Source: Acidiferrobacter thiooxydans (GTDB lineage: Bacteria > Pseudomonadota > Gammaproteobacteria > Acidiferrobacterales > Acidiferrobacteraceae). From it: a stretch of DNA of 64,000 nucleotides. The position numbers and the translations under genes were made by a program. The DNA is taken from contig NZ_PSYR01000001.1 of the NCBI RefSeq assembly GCF_003333315.1, forward strand, positions 1,142,501 through 1,206,500. Reading direction: 5' to 3'. The notes under the pieces are model-generated. The model saw only the letters and a program-made list of their open reading frames with translations, did no database searches and was not told where the DNA came from. Positions within the stretch are counted from its first letter, which is position 1; each line of letters starts with the position of its first letter. Below are positions 28,966 through 37,953 of this stretch, piece by piece.

Positions 28966-30153
28966 TCATTGGCGGCGGGCGGCAAAGAGGCGCGCCTGGG
29001 CGGCGAGCGCAAAGGCGGCGCCGCTTGCGCACACCGCCGGCCATCGCGCCTCCTGCCAGGCCAGGGTCCCTACGAACGATCCGAGGGCACCCCCGGTGAA
29101 GTAGGCGGTCATGTAGAGGGCGGTCAGGCGATTTCGGACGGCCGCGCCCAGGGCATAGATGCGGGTCTGGTTCGAAACGTGACTGCCTTGAACGCCGGCG
29201 TCGAGGAGTGCCGCGCCGACGGCGACACCCGCGAGGGAGTCGCCTGCCGCCCATAAGACCAGGAATGCCACCACTACGAGTCCGAGAAAGGCGCCGTTGA
29301 TGGCGCGCGCGCCGATGCGTTCGGATAGTCGGCCGGAGAGGGGCGCCGCCAGGGCGCCGGCTACGCCGATAAACCCTGTGATTCCGACCATACGGCTGGC
29401 GTCGCCCGGAAACAGGCGGGCGTAATGGAAGACGAGCGGTGTCCAAAAACTATTGAAGGCGGCAAAGCCCATGGCGCCCAGGAAGGCGTGGAGACGGAGC
29501 ACGGGCTCCTGTCGCCAAAGCGTGATCAGAGATCGGAGCAGGGTCCTGTGGGTGGCCGGTTCGGTCGGCGGCTGACGGGGCAGGAGGCGGCCGGCGGCGA
29601 CTGCGCACAGGGCCATGACGCCGGCTGCGATCGCATAGATCCTGCGCCATCCGAGAAAGGCCCCGAAGCCGCTCAAGGCCCGGGATACGATGATGCCGAC
29701 CAGAAGACCGCTCATGACGAGACCTACCGCACGCCCGCGACGGGCCGGCTCGGCGAGGTTTGCGGTATAAGGGACGAGCAATTGCGGGACGGTAGTGACC
29801 AGTCCCATAAAAAGGCAGGCCGCGAGCAGGATCGGCAAGGTCGGGCTGAGCGCCACCAGGGCCAGCGCGCCGGCTATGAGTGCGGTGGTCATGACGATGA
29901 GGCGTTTGCGCTCCTGGCCATCGCCCAGGGGTACGATGAGCATGAGGCCCGCGGCATAACCGATCTGGGTAGCGACCGTTACGAGACTGGCGCGACCCGG
30001 TGCGATATGGAAACTCTTTGCGATTTGCGTGAGCAGCGGCTGGCTATAGTACAGATTGGCGACGGTGGCGCCGGCCAGGAACGCCAGAAATCCGAGCAAA
30101 CCAGTGGACAGGGACGCCGCGGATGCGGCGTGTGGGTCTTCATGACGGGACAT
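28966..30153 (-). CDS. MFS transporter
   Basis: This 395-residue protein has 12 transmembrane helices and the YnfM/YbcL-like start GATVANLYYSQPLLTQIAKSF. It has IVPLGDGQERKRLIV in the TM2-TM3 loop and DAGVQGSHVSNQTRIYAL late in the chain. That late motif is shared with proton-driven exporters of this branch. The start MSRHEDPHAA at 30153 is chosen; upstream in-frame Met codons extend a non-hydrophobic tail. It is divergent from the Ppx/GppA gene across 184 bases. Confidence 0.85.
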   Translation of the reverse strand: MSRHEDPHAASAASLSTGLLGFLAFLAGATVANLYYSQPLLTQIAKSFHIAPGRASLVTVATQIGYAAGLMLIVPLGDGQERKRLIVMTTALIAGALALVALSPTLPILLAACLFMGLVTTVPQLLVPYTANLAEPARRGRAVGLVMSGLLVGIIVSRALSGFGAFLGWRRIYAIAAGVMALCAVAAGRLLPRQPPTEPATHRTLLRSLITLWRQEPVLRLHAFLGAMGFAAFNSFWTPLVFHYARLFPGDASRMVGITGFIGVAGALAAPLSGRLSERIGARAINGAFLGLVVVAFLVLWAAGDSLAGVAVGAALLDAGVQGSHVSNQTRIYALGAAVRNRLTALYMTAYFTGGALGSFVGTLAWQEARWPAVCASGAAFALAAQARLFAARRQ

Positions 30154-30337
30154 GGGATGCCATCGAGAGTAACGCATCAAGTGTAGCGTTTTCATGGCCG
30201 ACCGCAACACGACCACGGTCCGTTCTGCGCACGATCATGCCTGTCAGGTCCTATCGGATGCGTGTTCGCTGTCTTGTCATCGTCATCGGGATTCGCCAGA
30301 CTCGCCAACATTCTGTTCATGAAAAGGCGGCGATCCC

Positions 30338-31894
30338 ATGCCCAAAGCCTTAGCCAAGGCGGCCTTGCGGGCTCCCAAGAAGATCGTAAAGCGCATGGCG
30401 CGCAACCGCAGCCCGGTAATTGCCGCCGTGGATCTCGGTTCGAACAGCTTTCATCTGGTCATCGCCAAGGTGGAGAACGGCGAGCCGGTTGTAGTGGACA
30501 AGCTGCGGGAGATGCTGCGTTTCGGGTCGGGGCTCGACCACAAGCAGCATATTCGCCCGGCGGCCGCCAAGGCGGCCCTGGCCTGCCTGCGGCGCTTCGG
30601 ACAGCGCCTTGCGCTATGGCGTCCCGAGCTTGTGCGCGCGGTCGGGACCAATACGCTGCGCCAGGCGGTGGGCGCCGAGTCCTTTTTGCGGAAGGCCCAG
30701 GCGCGCCTCGGTGTGCCGGTGGAGGTGGTCTCTGGTATCGAGGAGGCGCGCCTTATCTATCGTGGCGTAAGCCCCGGAATCGCCGCCGAGGCGCGCGCAT
30801 TGGTGGTCGATATCGGGGGCGGGAGCACGGAGCTCATCGTGGGCGTCGGCGGACACGCCGAGGTGCTGGAGAGCGTGACCATGGGTTGTGTCACCTTGAC
30901 CGATCGGCTGTTTGCCGGCCATCTGCTCACCGAGGCGCGGTTCGCGCAGGCCGTAACCTTTGCCCAGCATCAGCTTATGCCCCTACGCGAACGCTTGCGT
31001 GCGGCGCACTGGGACCGGGCTGTGGGGTCCTCGGGGACCATCCGTGCCGTCGAGGCCGTGGCGCGCGAATTGGGGGTCGCCACCGGGGGACTTACGGCCG
31101 ACGCGTTGACGGAGCTTAAGGAACGCGTCTTGGCTCAGCGTCACGTCGACCGGCTGGTGCTTCCAGGTCTTGCGACGGAGCGGGCCCCGGTGTTCGCCGG
31201 GGGGCTCGCCATCGTGATTGCGCTTTTTGATGTCTTGGAGATCACGACCATGGAGGTCGCCAAGGGTGCCTTGCGTGAAGGGGTCCTGAGGGATCTGATC
31301 GGTCGCCTGTCGGGAGTGGATGTACGGAGCGAGGCAATCGCGCGCTTGGCGGCACGCTGGCCGAATCCCTACGGAACCGGGATGGCCGAGCGCATCGATG
31401 CGCTCTTCGAGATGGTGGCGGGTCCATGGCGCTTATCGCCGGAGGATCGGCGCTTCCTGGGATGGGCGGTGCAGCTCCATGCCTGCGGGACTGCCATCAA
31501 TCGTCTCCACTACGAGCGTCACAGTGCCTATATCGTGGCGCACGCGGAATTGGCCGGTTTCGCGCCGCGCGAACAGGCGCTGCTCGGCATGCTGGTGGCC
31601 ATGCATCGCGGCAAGTGGACGCAACTTGCGGTAGCCGGCATAAAAAGGTCTTTTGGGGATGCCGCGGTCCGTTTAGCGATACTCACGCGCATCGTCGTGG
31701 TGCTTTTGCGGATCGAACAGTCGCTCGCCATCAGCAGCCGGCGCGCACCCTGGCGCCTGAGTGCGCGCGCGAGCACGCTCGAGATCAGTACCCCTTTGCG
31801 CGCCAATCCCATGCGCGACGCCTTTTGGCGGGAACTGGGTCCCGAGCTTGCGGACATGCAAAAAGGCGGCATCCGCTTTCTTTTGAACGGCTAG
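30338..31894 (+). CDS. ppx: exopolyphosphatase / pppGpp phosphohydrolase family
   Basis: This 518-residue Ppx/GppA protein has the actin-like ATPase fold. Phosphate-1 is VIAAVDLGSNSFHLVIAKV (about 27-45), and GVSPGIAAEARALVVDIGGGSTELIVG is the phosphate-2 Gly-rich loop with the conserved acidic residues. SVTMGCVTLTD and AVGSSGTIRAVEAVARELG follow, then a C-terminal HD-like helical domain. It removes terminal phosphate from polyphosphate, pppGpp or both; the sequence does not decide. The length of about 500 residues suits Ppx. AAAAGGCGG lies upstream of the ATG. Confidence 0.92.
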   Translation: MPKALAKAALRAPKKIVKRMARNRSPVIAAVDLGSNSFHLVIAKVENGEPVVVDKLREMLRFGSGLDHKQHIRPAAAKAALACLRRFGQRLALWRPELVRAVGTNTLRQAVGAESFLRKAQARLGVPVEVVSGIEEARLIYRGVSPGIAAEARALVVDIGGGSTELIVGVGGHAEVLESVTMGCVTLTDRLFAGHLLTEARFAQAVTFAQHQLMPLRERLRAAHWDRAVGSSGTIRAVEAVARELGVATGGLTADALTELKERVLAQRHVDRLVLPGLATERAPVFAGGLAIVIALFDVLEITTMEVAKGALREGVLRDLIGRLSGVDVRSEAIARLAARWPNPYGTGMAERIDALFEMVAGPWRLSPEDRRFLGWAVQLHACGTAINRLHYERHSAYIVAHAELAGFAPREQALLGMLVAMHRGKWTQLAVAGIKRSFGDAAVRLAILTRIVVVLLRIEQSLAISSRRAPWRLSARASTLEISTPLRANPMRDAFWRELGPELADMQKGGIRFLLNG

Positions 31895-32540
31895 GGCACA
31901 TCTGATCTAACCCTCATGTGGACAAGGGCAAGGCCCAGAAGCGGGGGTGGGGTGAGGGAGGCACAACGCCTCGTCCGCGCCCCAATCGCGTGGCCTTGGG
32001 TCGTGGGTTGGTCGACGAGAGGGCGTTGATGAGGGGGCATCAATCATCGTGCCGTGGGTGAGCTTCACCCTTAGGCCTCCCGGTGGCGGTAGACCTCCGG
32101 GACGGGCTTCTGGCCCGGATGGTGTTTCTGAAGCCAAGGACGGAGCTTCGAGAGGGGGTCTCCCGGCCCCCAACCGAGATCGATCCCGACCAGGCGCCCC
32201 GTGGCCTGGGAGTCGTACAAGGCCCCCTTGGCCCCCGGATCGGAGAGATCGAATCCCCATGGGAGGAAGGGGATCGGCGGCATACGCCCAAGCCCCTCTT
32301 TGGCCTGTCATTCTTGCCCTGGGGATCATGGCGCCCTAGGACGGCCCCGAGGTCCTGTCAGGGCACTCCTTGTCCCTATCCGCCAGGGAAGCGCGCGGAT
32401 AGGCAGGCCGCCTACCGGTCGCGATAGGTGTCGGCGGCTCCGGGCATCCGGCGCCTGCATGGTATCCCTTTGCATGCGCGCCATCGCGCCATGACGGCTT
32501 GGGTAGGGGGACTTTAAGTCCGAGTGGCCAGAAAGCCCAA
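31895..32540 (-). other. region between ppx and a terminator, with one small ORF
   Basis: About 650 bases. Apart from the 70-codon ORF at 32071-32283 (described separately) no feature is evident; the rest is GC-rich, direct-repeat poor and without RNA-gene signals. Confidence 0.35.
32071..32283 (-). CDS. small hypothetical protein, 70 aa
   Basis: This soluble 70-residue ORF is rich in Gly, Pro and Trp (MPPIPFLPWGFDLSDPG, then GRLVGIDLGWGPGDPLSKL) and ends in a basic tail. Nearly every third codon position is G or C and the amino-acid mix is protein-like, unlike the shadows around it. AGAGGGG lies ten bases before the ATG. The family is not recognised. It could be a remnant of a larger mobile-element gene. 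Confidence 0.4.
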   Translation of the reverse strand: MPPIPFLPWGFDLSDPGAKGALYDSQATGRLVGIDLGWGPGDPLSKLRPWLQKHHPGQKPVPEVYRHREA

Positions 32541-32576
32541 GAAAAAGGAAGGGCACCCGCCCGAAGGCGGGCGCCG
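32540..32576 (-). terminator. Rho-independent terminator
   Basis: On the minus strand CCCGCC-TTCG-GGCGGG forms a tight stem (32556-32571) followed by TGCCCTTCCTTTTTC. It lies just past the stop of the gene at 32583-33131, so it ends that transcript. Confidence 0.75.
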
Positions 32577-32582
32577 GGGCCA

Positions 32583-33131
32583 TCAAATGTCGACTGTTTG
32601 GCGGGCCTGCGGGTGCAGGACAGGCGCGGGCGTCTGCGCTGGGGCCGCAGTCGGGGTCGTGGCTGGGACTGTGGCTGGGGCTATTGCCGGGGCTGGGGCC
32701 CGTATCCCCTGGGGCCATTCAACCTGGATCGAGAGCGACGGCAGTGGGCCCATGGGGCCTGCCAGCGGCAGCAATGGCGCCTGGGCGCTCATCAGGCGCT
32801 GCATCGCCGCCTGCAGCAGGCGCTGTTGCGCCGCCATGTTTTCGAGCTCCACACCCACCCATGGGGGGAGGGCCGCACCGGCCTTGCCGTTACTCGACCA
32901 GGTGACGATGGTCATGCTGCCCGGACCCTGCCAGCGTACGGTCTCGGTGCGTAGCAGACCCCCTCCCGGGGTTCGATAGACACGGACCTGCTGGAAGGGG
33001 GCGTTGGCTATCGGCCCAGTCGCCCCCTGGGTGTGGGCCGGCCGGTGGTGAGCCGGGAGCAATGCCAGGGCCGCGGCCACGACCGCGGCCACACCGATGG
33101 TCGATATCGCCGTCCGATATTTCCCTTTCAT
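32583..33131 (-). CDS. hypothetical secreted or anchored protein, 182 aa
   Basis: A strong ribosome binding site (GAGGAGGG) precedes the ATG. Residues about 8-27 form a signal or anchor helix (STIGVAAVVAAALALLP). The mature part has a short beta-like region (QQVRVYRTPGGGLLRTETVRWQGPG), a Gln/Ala helix (MAAQQRLLQAAMQRLMSAQAPL), then a disordered Pro/Ala/Thr tail. It probably sits in the periplasm. No family is recognised. It is followed by a good terminator, so it is a single-gene unit. Confidence 0.7.
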   Translation of the reverse strand: MKGKYRTAISTIGVAAVVAAALALLPAHHRPAHTQGATGPIANAPFQQVRVYRTPGGGLLRTETVRWQGPGSMTIVTWSSNGKAGAALPPWVGVELENMAAQQRLLQAAMQRLMSAQAPLLPLAGPMGPLPSLSIQVEWPQGIRAPAPAIAPATVPATTPTAAPAQTPAPVLHPQARQTVDI

Positions 33132-33343
33132 ATGCGCAAACCCTCCTCTTCAGATCGTTTGTCACCTGTGACCGTAGGCCCATGGGGCGGGTTCCCATCC
33201 GTTTCAAGGCCTTCGCGATGCCCTCCGGCCGATCGGCCGCCGCCTAGGGATGGAAGGTCATCGTCCCGGTATCCGAAGGCGCCTATCATGCCTCCGATCT
33301 GCGCACATCTGCCTGGGACACCTCAGGCCTATCGACCGGACCC

Positions 33344-33664
33344 TTACGCGAATCGCCCACTGAGACTGATCTCGATGAAGCGCGGTTCCCCGGGGTAGGC
33401 ACTGTCATAGGGCTGACCGACGGCCGCAAAGCCATATTCCTTGTACACTTGGTCATAGTGCCCGCGATCGTGATCATACAGCGCGGGGGACTTCCACCGC
33501 CCCACGCCTCGGACGGTTCCACCAAGGCCGCCCGTGATCCCGTGGCGCCGGCCGGACGCCAGGCTACGGCGAAAGCGAAGGTCGCCCGGCGGCACCACGA
33601 GGACGGCACGCCCATCCACAGTGTCCCGACACGTCTCGCGGGGCTTGCCACCATGGTGCGCCAC
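33344..33664 (-). CDS. hypothetical ORF, probably a gene fragment
   Basis: This 106-codon frame starts at a GTG without a ribosome binding site but has high third-position GC and a protein-like end (RWKSPALYDHDRGHYDQVYK, GFAAVGQPYDSAYPGEPRF). The W-K-S-P...H pattern loosely recalls CAP/SCR7-type secreted domains, but the resemblance is too weak to name it. Lack of a proper start suggests the 5' part was lost or frameshifted. Confidence 0.3.
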   Translation of the reverse strand: MAHHGGKPRETCRDTVDGRAVLVVPPGDLRFRRSLASGRRHGITGGLGGTVRGVGRWKSPALYDHDRGHYDQVYKEYGFAAVGQPYDSAYPGEPRFIEISLSGRFA

Positions 33665-33874
33665 ACCGCCATGGAGCCGGCACTGCCTGCTGCTCGTCGG
33701 ACGCCAGGGATGCCCTGACCTCTACCGCGCTAGCCCATCGCATCCACTCCCGCGCGCGCCATGGCGCTGATCGACCCCTTCGCCGTGTAGGCAGGGCGCG
33801 GAATAGAGGTCCCCTCACGACGCCTTGAAGGCCCCACAGGAAAACGTCTTTCGTCCGAGGCAACGAATGGGGGC

Positions 33875-35089
33875 CTAGGAGGCGAGCTTGAGCCCGACCT
33901 TCATCCAACCGTCGGTGCGCTTGTCGAAGGCTTTATAGGCGTCCAGTGCCCCCACGAGCTCGCGCTGTTGGGTCAGTACCGCCGAGGGGTCGATGGCGCC
34001 GGTGCGCACGAGCTGGATCAGTTCCGGCAGGTAGGCGCGATGATTACAGTTGCCCATGGTAAGGCGCAGGTTCTTGTTCATGGCAAGGCCTATGGGAAAG
34101 AAGCGGTCGGCTGGCGGGTAGACGCCGATGATCGCCACACGTCCGGCCTTGGCGACGCTCTCCACGGCCCAGTGCAGGGCCTGGGAGGGGCCGCTACCCG
34201 GGTGCCAGTTGCCGTCGACAGGATGCATGTGGGGGGCAATCTCCTGCAATTCCTTGGCGAGCATGGCCTCCCGGCCCTTGCCGTGTTCGTGGGCCGGGCC
34301 CCCGGAGGCCACCTCCGCGTCTATGCCTACGGCATCGATCACGCATTCCGGCCCTATGCCGCCCGTCATGTCGCGTAGCACCGCCACTGGGTCCTCGTCA
34401 TTGAAGTTGATGACCTCCGCGCCTTGGCGCTGGGCCATCTCGAGGCGCGAGGGGACTTTGTCGATGGCAAAGATCCGGCCGGCGTTCAGGAGCTTGCAGC
34501 TTGCGATGGTGAACTGGCCTACTGGTCCACAGCCGAACACCGCCACCACGTCACCGCCTTTGACTGCCGCGAGCTTGGCACCAAAATAGCCCGTGGGAAA
34601 GATATCGGAGAGCAGGATCGCCTGATTGTCGGAGATGCTATCGGGCAGGATCACGGGGCCCACCTGGGCGTAGGGGATGCGTGCGTATTCCGCCTGCAGG
34701 CCCTGGAAGGGGCCTGAACCTTTGGGTCCCCCGAAGAAGGCGGTACCGGCGAGCGGCCCGTTGGGGTTGGCGTGATCGCACTGGGCGTAATAACCGGCGC
34801 GGCAATACGAGCAGTAGCCACAGCCTATGGTCGACGGGATCACTACGCGCTCGCCTTTGCGCAGGTTGCGCACATGGGCGCCGATCTCTTCGACGACCCC
34901 CACGCCCTCATGGCCCAGTATGGTCCCCGGCTGCATGTCGCTCAACGTCCCGCGCACCATGTGCAAGTCGGTCCCGCAGATGGCGCTGCTGGTGAGTCTC
35001 ACGATGGCATCGTCGGGCCTTTCTAGACGCGGCTCCGGGACATTATCGAGACGGATGTCTCCGATACCATGGAAAACGACGGCTTTCAT
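33875..35089 (-). CDS. zinc-dependent alcohol dehydrogenase, formaldehyde dehydrogenase-like
   Basis: This protein of about 404 residues is from the medium-chain dehydrogenase family. The catalytic zinc site is CGTDLHMVRG and GHEGVGVVEEIG. The structural zinc site is CGYCSYCRAGYYAQC. The Rossmann motif is VAVFGCGPVGQFTIAS. An internal insert (about 245-300) is typical of glutathione-independent formaldehyde dehydrogenases and relatives. It oxidises an alcohol or hydrated aldehyde with NAD(P). AAGGAG precedes the chosen ATG at 35089. Formaldehyde would be a sensible substrate given the methylamine operon 9 kb away, but this is inference. Confidence 0.88.
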   Translation of the reverse strand: MKAVVFHGIGDIRLDNVPEPRLERPDDAIVRLTSSAICGTDLHMVRGTLSDMQPGTILGHEGVGVVEEIGAHVRNLRKGERVVIPSTIGCGYCSYCRAGYYAQCDHANPNGPLAGTAFFGGPKGSGPFQGLQAEYARIPYAQVGPVILPDSISDNQAILLSDIFPTGYFGAKLAAVKGGDVVAVFGCGPVGQFTIASCKLLNAGRIFAIDKVPSRLEMAQRQGAEVINFNDEDPVAVLRDMTGGIGPECVIDAVGIDAEVASGGPAHEHGKGREAMLAKELQEIAPHMHPVDGNWHPGSGPSQALHWAVESVAKAGRVAIIGVYPPADRFFPIGLAMNKNLRLTMGNCNHRAYLPELIQLVRTGAIDPSAVLTQQRELVGALDAYKAFDKRTDGWMKVGLKLAS

Positions 35090-35364
35090 GAGATGCTCCT
35101 TGGGGCTTGTCCAGAAGGCGCCCATGCTAGGCCTAAGGGTCTGTCAGCAGACCGGTAATTGGGCGGACCTCTGAGGGGTTACGCGCACGATGTGTCGGGC
35201 GGCAGCGGCAGACTGTCTGCAGATAGGTATGTGTCCAAGAGATAGGTATGTACGCAAGCGCGCCCATGTCCCGGTCATCGCATAAGGTCCTGTGCCGGAC
35301 GCGGCCGATGGTGACGGCCTGCCATGGTTTCGCTACGATGCGCTTTTTCCGGGGGGATCGAAGC

Positions 35365-35940
35365 ATGGCCAAGGCGCGACGCGCAGCACCGAAGATCGTG
35401 GAGCTCTACATCGAGTTGCAGGACATAAAGCCGCTCATCTGGCGGCGGCTGATGGTGCCGCTTACCATCACCCTGCCCGCGCTCCACGATCTCTTACAGA
35501 TTACACTCGGATGGACCGATTCCCATCTGCACAGCTTCACCTTCGGTGAACGCAGCTTCAGCATGCCGTATGACGAATTCTTCGAGGAGCTGGAGATGGA
35601 GGACGAGCGTCGCAAGACCCTCGGTGCGGTGCTCGGGCGCGATCTCCGGGAATTTGTCTATCTCTATGACTTCGGCGACAGTTGGCGCTGTCGCGTTAAG
35701 GTCGTGCCGCGCCCGGATGCCGATCCGGACTGGACCTATCCCCTGTGTGTGGGCGGTGCGCGCGCCGTACCTCCCGATGACGTCGGCGGCCCCTCGGGAT
35801 ACGAAAGATTTCTAGAGGTGATCAAGGACCCGCAGCACGAGGAGCACAAAGAGACACTGAGCTGGATCGGTGGCGCCTTCGATCCCGAGGGATTTGATAT
35901 CAATGCTGTAAACCGCATCGTACGATTCGGGCGCGCCTAG
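35365..35940 (+). CDS. plasmid pRiA4b ORF-3-like protein
   Basis: This protein of about 191 residues has the PRiA4_ORF3 domain throughout: VELYIELQDIKPLIWRRLMVP, the LHDLLQITLGWTDSHLHSF core, YDFGDSWRCRVKV, CVGGARAVPPDDVGGPSGYE and a final WIGGAFDPEGFDINAVN. The function of the family is unknown; members occur on plasmids and in accessory regions. The ATG at 35365 matches the family start; earlier in-frame Met codons lack support. It stands at the left edge of the integrase/AbiE region, consistent with accessory DNA. Confidence 0.9.
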   Translation: MAKARRAAPKIVELYIELQDIKPLIWRRLMVPLTITLPALHDLLQITLGWTDSHLHSFTFGERSFSMPYDEFFEELEMEDERRKTLGAVLGRDLREFVYLYDFGDSWRCRVKVVPRPDADPDWTYPLCVGGARAVPPDDVGGPSGYERFLEVIKDPQHEEHKETLSWIGGAFDPEGFDINAVNRIVRFGRA

Positions 35941-36329
35941 GCTGGTATATGCCTGAACGACCAAGGGGTTCTGGTCACGAAGTATCGGCGCCAATGCATG
36001 ATGGGACCGAGGCGGGGCCGTCTCGAAGCGATTCGCCGGAGCACGGCGGCACCATGGGAGTGCGCGGTGCGGGAATGCAATGGGGGAGACGGACCATGGG
36101 CCTTTGCTCCTGGCGTTGACACAGGGGGCCGAAAGGACTCCCGTCGGCCTTCATCGATCACCCGGAAAACCGTCAGCAGCCGATGGCTGCGTAAAGGGTG
36201 TGCGGGTCCTCTGAAAACATATGACGGGAACAAGCCGGTATTCTGGAGCCGCCGTTATGGCCCCCTCCCAGTGGGTGGTGCGCCCCTGTCCGGACTCAAG
36301 CCCTACATCGAACAGCAGGAACGGCCGGA
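35941..36329. other. intergenic region left of the integrase remnant
   Basis: About 390 bases with no credible gene. The missing N-terminal half of the integrase could once have been here, but I cannot recover it in any frame, and no tRNA or att repeat was seen. Confidence 0.3.
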
Positions 36330-37019
36330 ATGATCGCCTTGCTGGCGATGCCGGTAATGAGCACGAAACTCACGTTATACCGTAAGGTTGGCAGGAGCCG
36401 TTCATGTATGATTTTCTTGACGCTGGTGCGCAAGAGCGAGCGAATCCAAGCGGCCTGGGATGAGGTCGATTTTGAGAATGCGACCTGGGCGATCCCGAAG
36501 CCGCGCATGAAGGGACGTAACCCGCATGCGGTGTATTTGTCACGCCAGGCGCTTGACATCTTCGTGGCGCTGCACACCCGCGCGGCCAGTCCCAAGTTCA
36601 TGCGGCCGTCACGCACCGACGCCGTCCTCTGCCTGTCGAACGCCATCTTGAACCGGGTCACGCAGATCGTGGCGGAGCGGGCGCAGGCCGCCGGCCTGTC
36701 GCGGGAGTCGTTCACCGTCCACGACCTGCGCCGTGTCGGCTCGACACGGCTGAACGAAATAGGCTTCAACCGCGACTGGATCGAGAAGTGCTTGGCGCAC
36801 GAGGACGGACGTTCCACGCGCTCGATCTACAGCAAGGCCGAGTATGCCAAGCGGCGGCGCCACATGCTGCAAGGGTGGACCAACATGGTCGATGCGTGGA
36901 TCGACGGGCAGACCTACGTGCCACAGCTAGTGCCCGGGGAGCGTGGCGGTGCCTGCGTTGAGAGCGACCGTGTAAGGACAACACGGCCCGATGGCTTTTT
37001 GTGCGTCGGGCGGTGCTGA
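36330..37019 (+). pseudogene. tyrosine recombinase (P4-type integrase), N-terminus lost
   Basis: The catalytic half of a phage-type integrase is present: LTLVRKSERIQAAWDEVDF (first catalytic Arg), FTVHDLRRVGSTRLNEIGF (His-x-x-Arg), KCLAHEDGRSTRSIYSKAEY (second His and nucleophile Tyr), and RRRHMLQGW. The arm-binding and core-binding domains, normally about 200 residues, are missing. The first 35 residues do not match the family, so the protein is truncated and likely inactive. A 20-residue unrelated tail follows the domain. It marks the edge of an integrated island that also holds AbiE. Confidence 0.8.
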
Positions 37020-37049
37020 GTCGCGTTTGGTTTAGGATTTCTCGTAAAC

Positions 37050-37066
37050 GATCACCGTAGGTGATC
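37050..37066 (+). promoter_or_regulatory. palindrome upstream of abiE, possible operator
   Basis: GATCACC-GTA-GGTGATC is a perfect 7-bp inverted repeat 66 bases before the abiEi start. AbiEi antitoxins repress their own operon by binding inverted repeats in the promoter, so this is a natural candidate. Alternatively, with ATTTTCCTTTCC after it, it may terminate the integrase transcript. Confidence 0.45.
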
Positions 37067-37131
37067 ATTTTCCTTTCCCGTCAAACTAGCGTGACTGGGA
37101 AAAAGTTTGAAGAAGCTGTATTTTGCGCACT

Positions 37132-37953
37132 ATGAGTGACGAAAATGCAGGAAAACTAAACCAGCTACTGGCCGAACTGGGCGATGCGCGCTTGGTGTCA
37201 AGCCGCTGGCTGCGGGCTCATGGCTACTCCAGCAGCCTCGTCGCGCGTTACGTGGACAGCGGCTGGCTGGTGTCGCCGGCGCGCGGCGTCTACATGCGCA
37301 AGGGTGGGCGCCTGCAGTGGGAAGGCGTAGTTCGCAGCCTGCAGGTCGGGGAAGGCGTGCCGCTGCACGTTGGTGGTCTCTTTGCACTTAGCCTGCAGGG
37401 GCACGAGCACTACCTGCGTTTGGGCGATGCCGGCGCGATCACCCTGTATGGGATGGAGCGGCCACCGGCTTGGCTCGGCAAGCTGTCGCTGGCGCAGCGC
37501 TTCCACTATCGAGGCAAGGGGCCGTTCGATCTGCTGCCTGCGGCGTTCACGGCGGAAGTGTCCGAGAAGACGCTGTCCGAGCAAGGTCTGGCCTGGTATC
37601 GGGCTGCGCCGAACACCGATGCCCTGGTCTGCTCTACGCCCGAGCGGGCCATGCTGGAGCTGTGCGATGGCGTCGTGGACGCAACATTGGTCTACGAGGC
37701 CGACGCGCTGATGCAGGCCATGACCACGTTGCGCCCGCAGCGGGTCGGTATGCTGCTGCGCCACTGCCGCAGCATCAAGGCCAAACGACTGTTCCTGGCG
37801 CTGGCCGAGCGTCATCGACATGCGTGGCTGTCGCATGTGCCTCTGGACGGCGTCGATCTGGGCCGGGGCAAGCGCGCACTGGTGCCCGGCGGGCGCCTCC
37901 ATCCGACCTACCAGATCACCTTGCCGGGAGACCTCGATGAACACCTGGCTTGA
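37132..37953 (+). CDS. abiEi: AbiEi family type IV antitoxin
   Basis: This protein of about 273 residues has an N-terminal winged-helix domain (LARLVSSRWLRAH-like region and YVDSGWLVSPARGVYMRKGG) and the C-terminal AbiEi antitoxin domain (QGLAWYRAAPNTDALVCSTPERAMLELC). It opposes the AbiEii nucleotidyltransferase and represses the operon. The ATG at 37132 is used; an in-frame TTG nine bases upstream is possible. It overlaps abiEii by 17 bases. The intact frame indicates that the system is still functional. Confidence 0.88.
   Translation: MSDENAGKLNQLLAELGDARLVSSRWLRAHGYSSSLVARYVDSGWLVSPARGVYMRKGGRLQWEGVVRSLQVGEGVPLHVGGLFALSLQGHEHYLRLGDAGAITLYGMERPPAWLGKLSLAQRFHYRGKGPFDLLPAAFTAEVSEKTLSEQGLAWYRAAPNTDALVCSTPERAMLELCDGVVDATLVYEADALMQAMTTLRPQRVGMLLRHCRSIKAKRLFLALAERHRHAWLSHVPLDGVDLGRGKRALVPGGRLHPTYQITLPGDLDEHLA

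Noticed and set aside
33344-33664. CAP-domain secreted protein
   Set aside because: The resemblance is limited to one short pattern; kept only as a low-confidence fragment.
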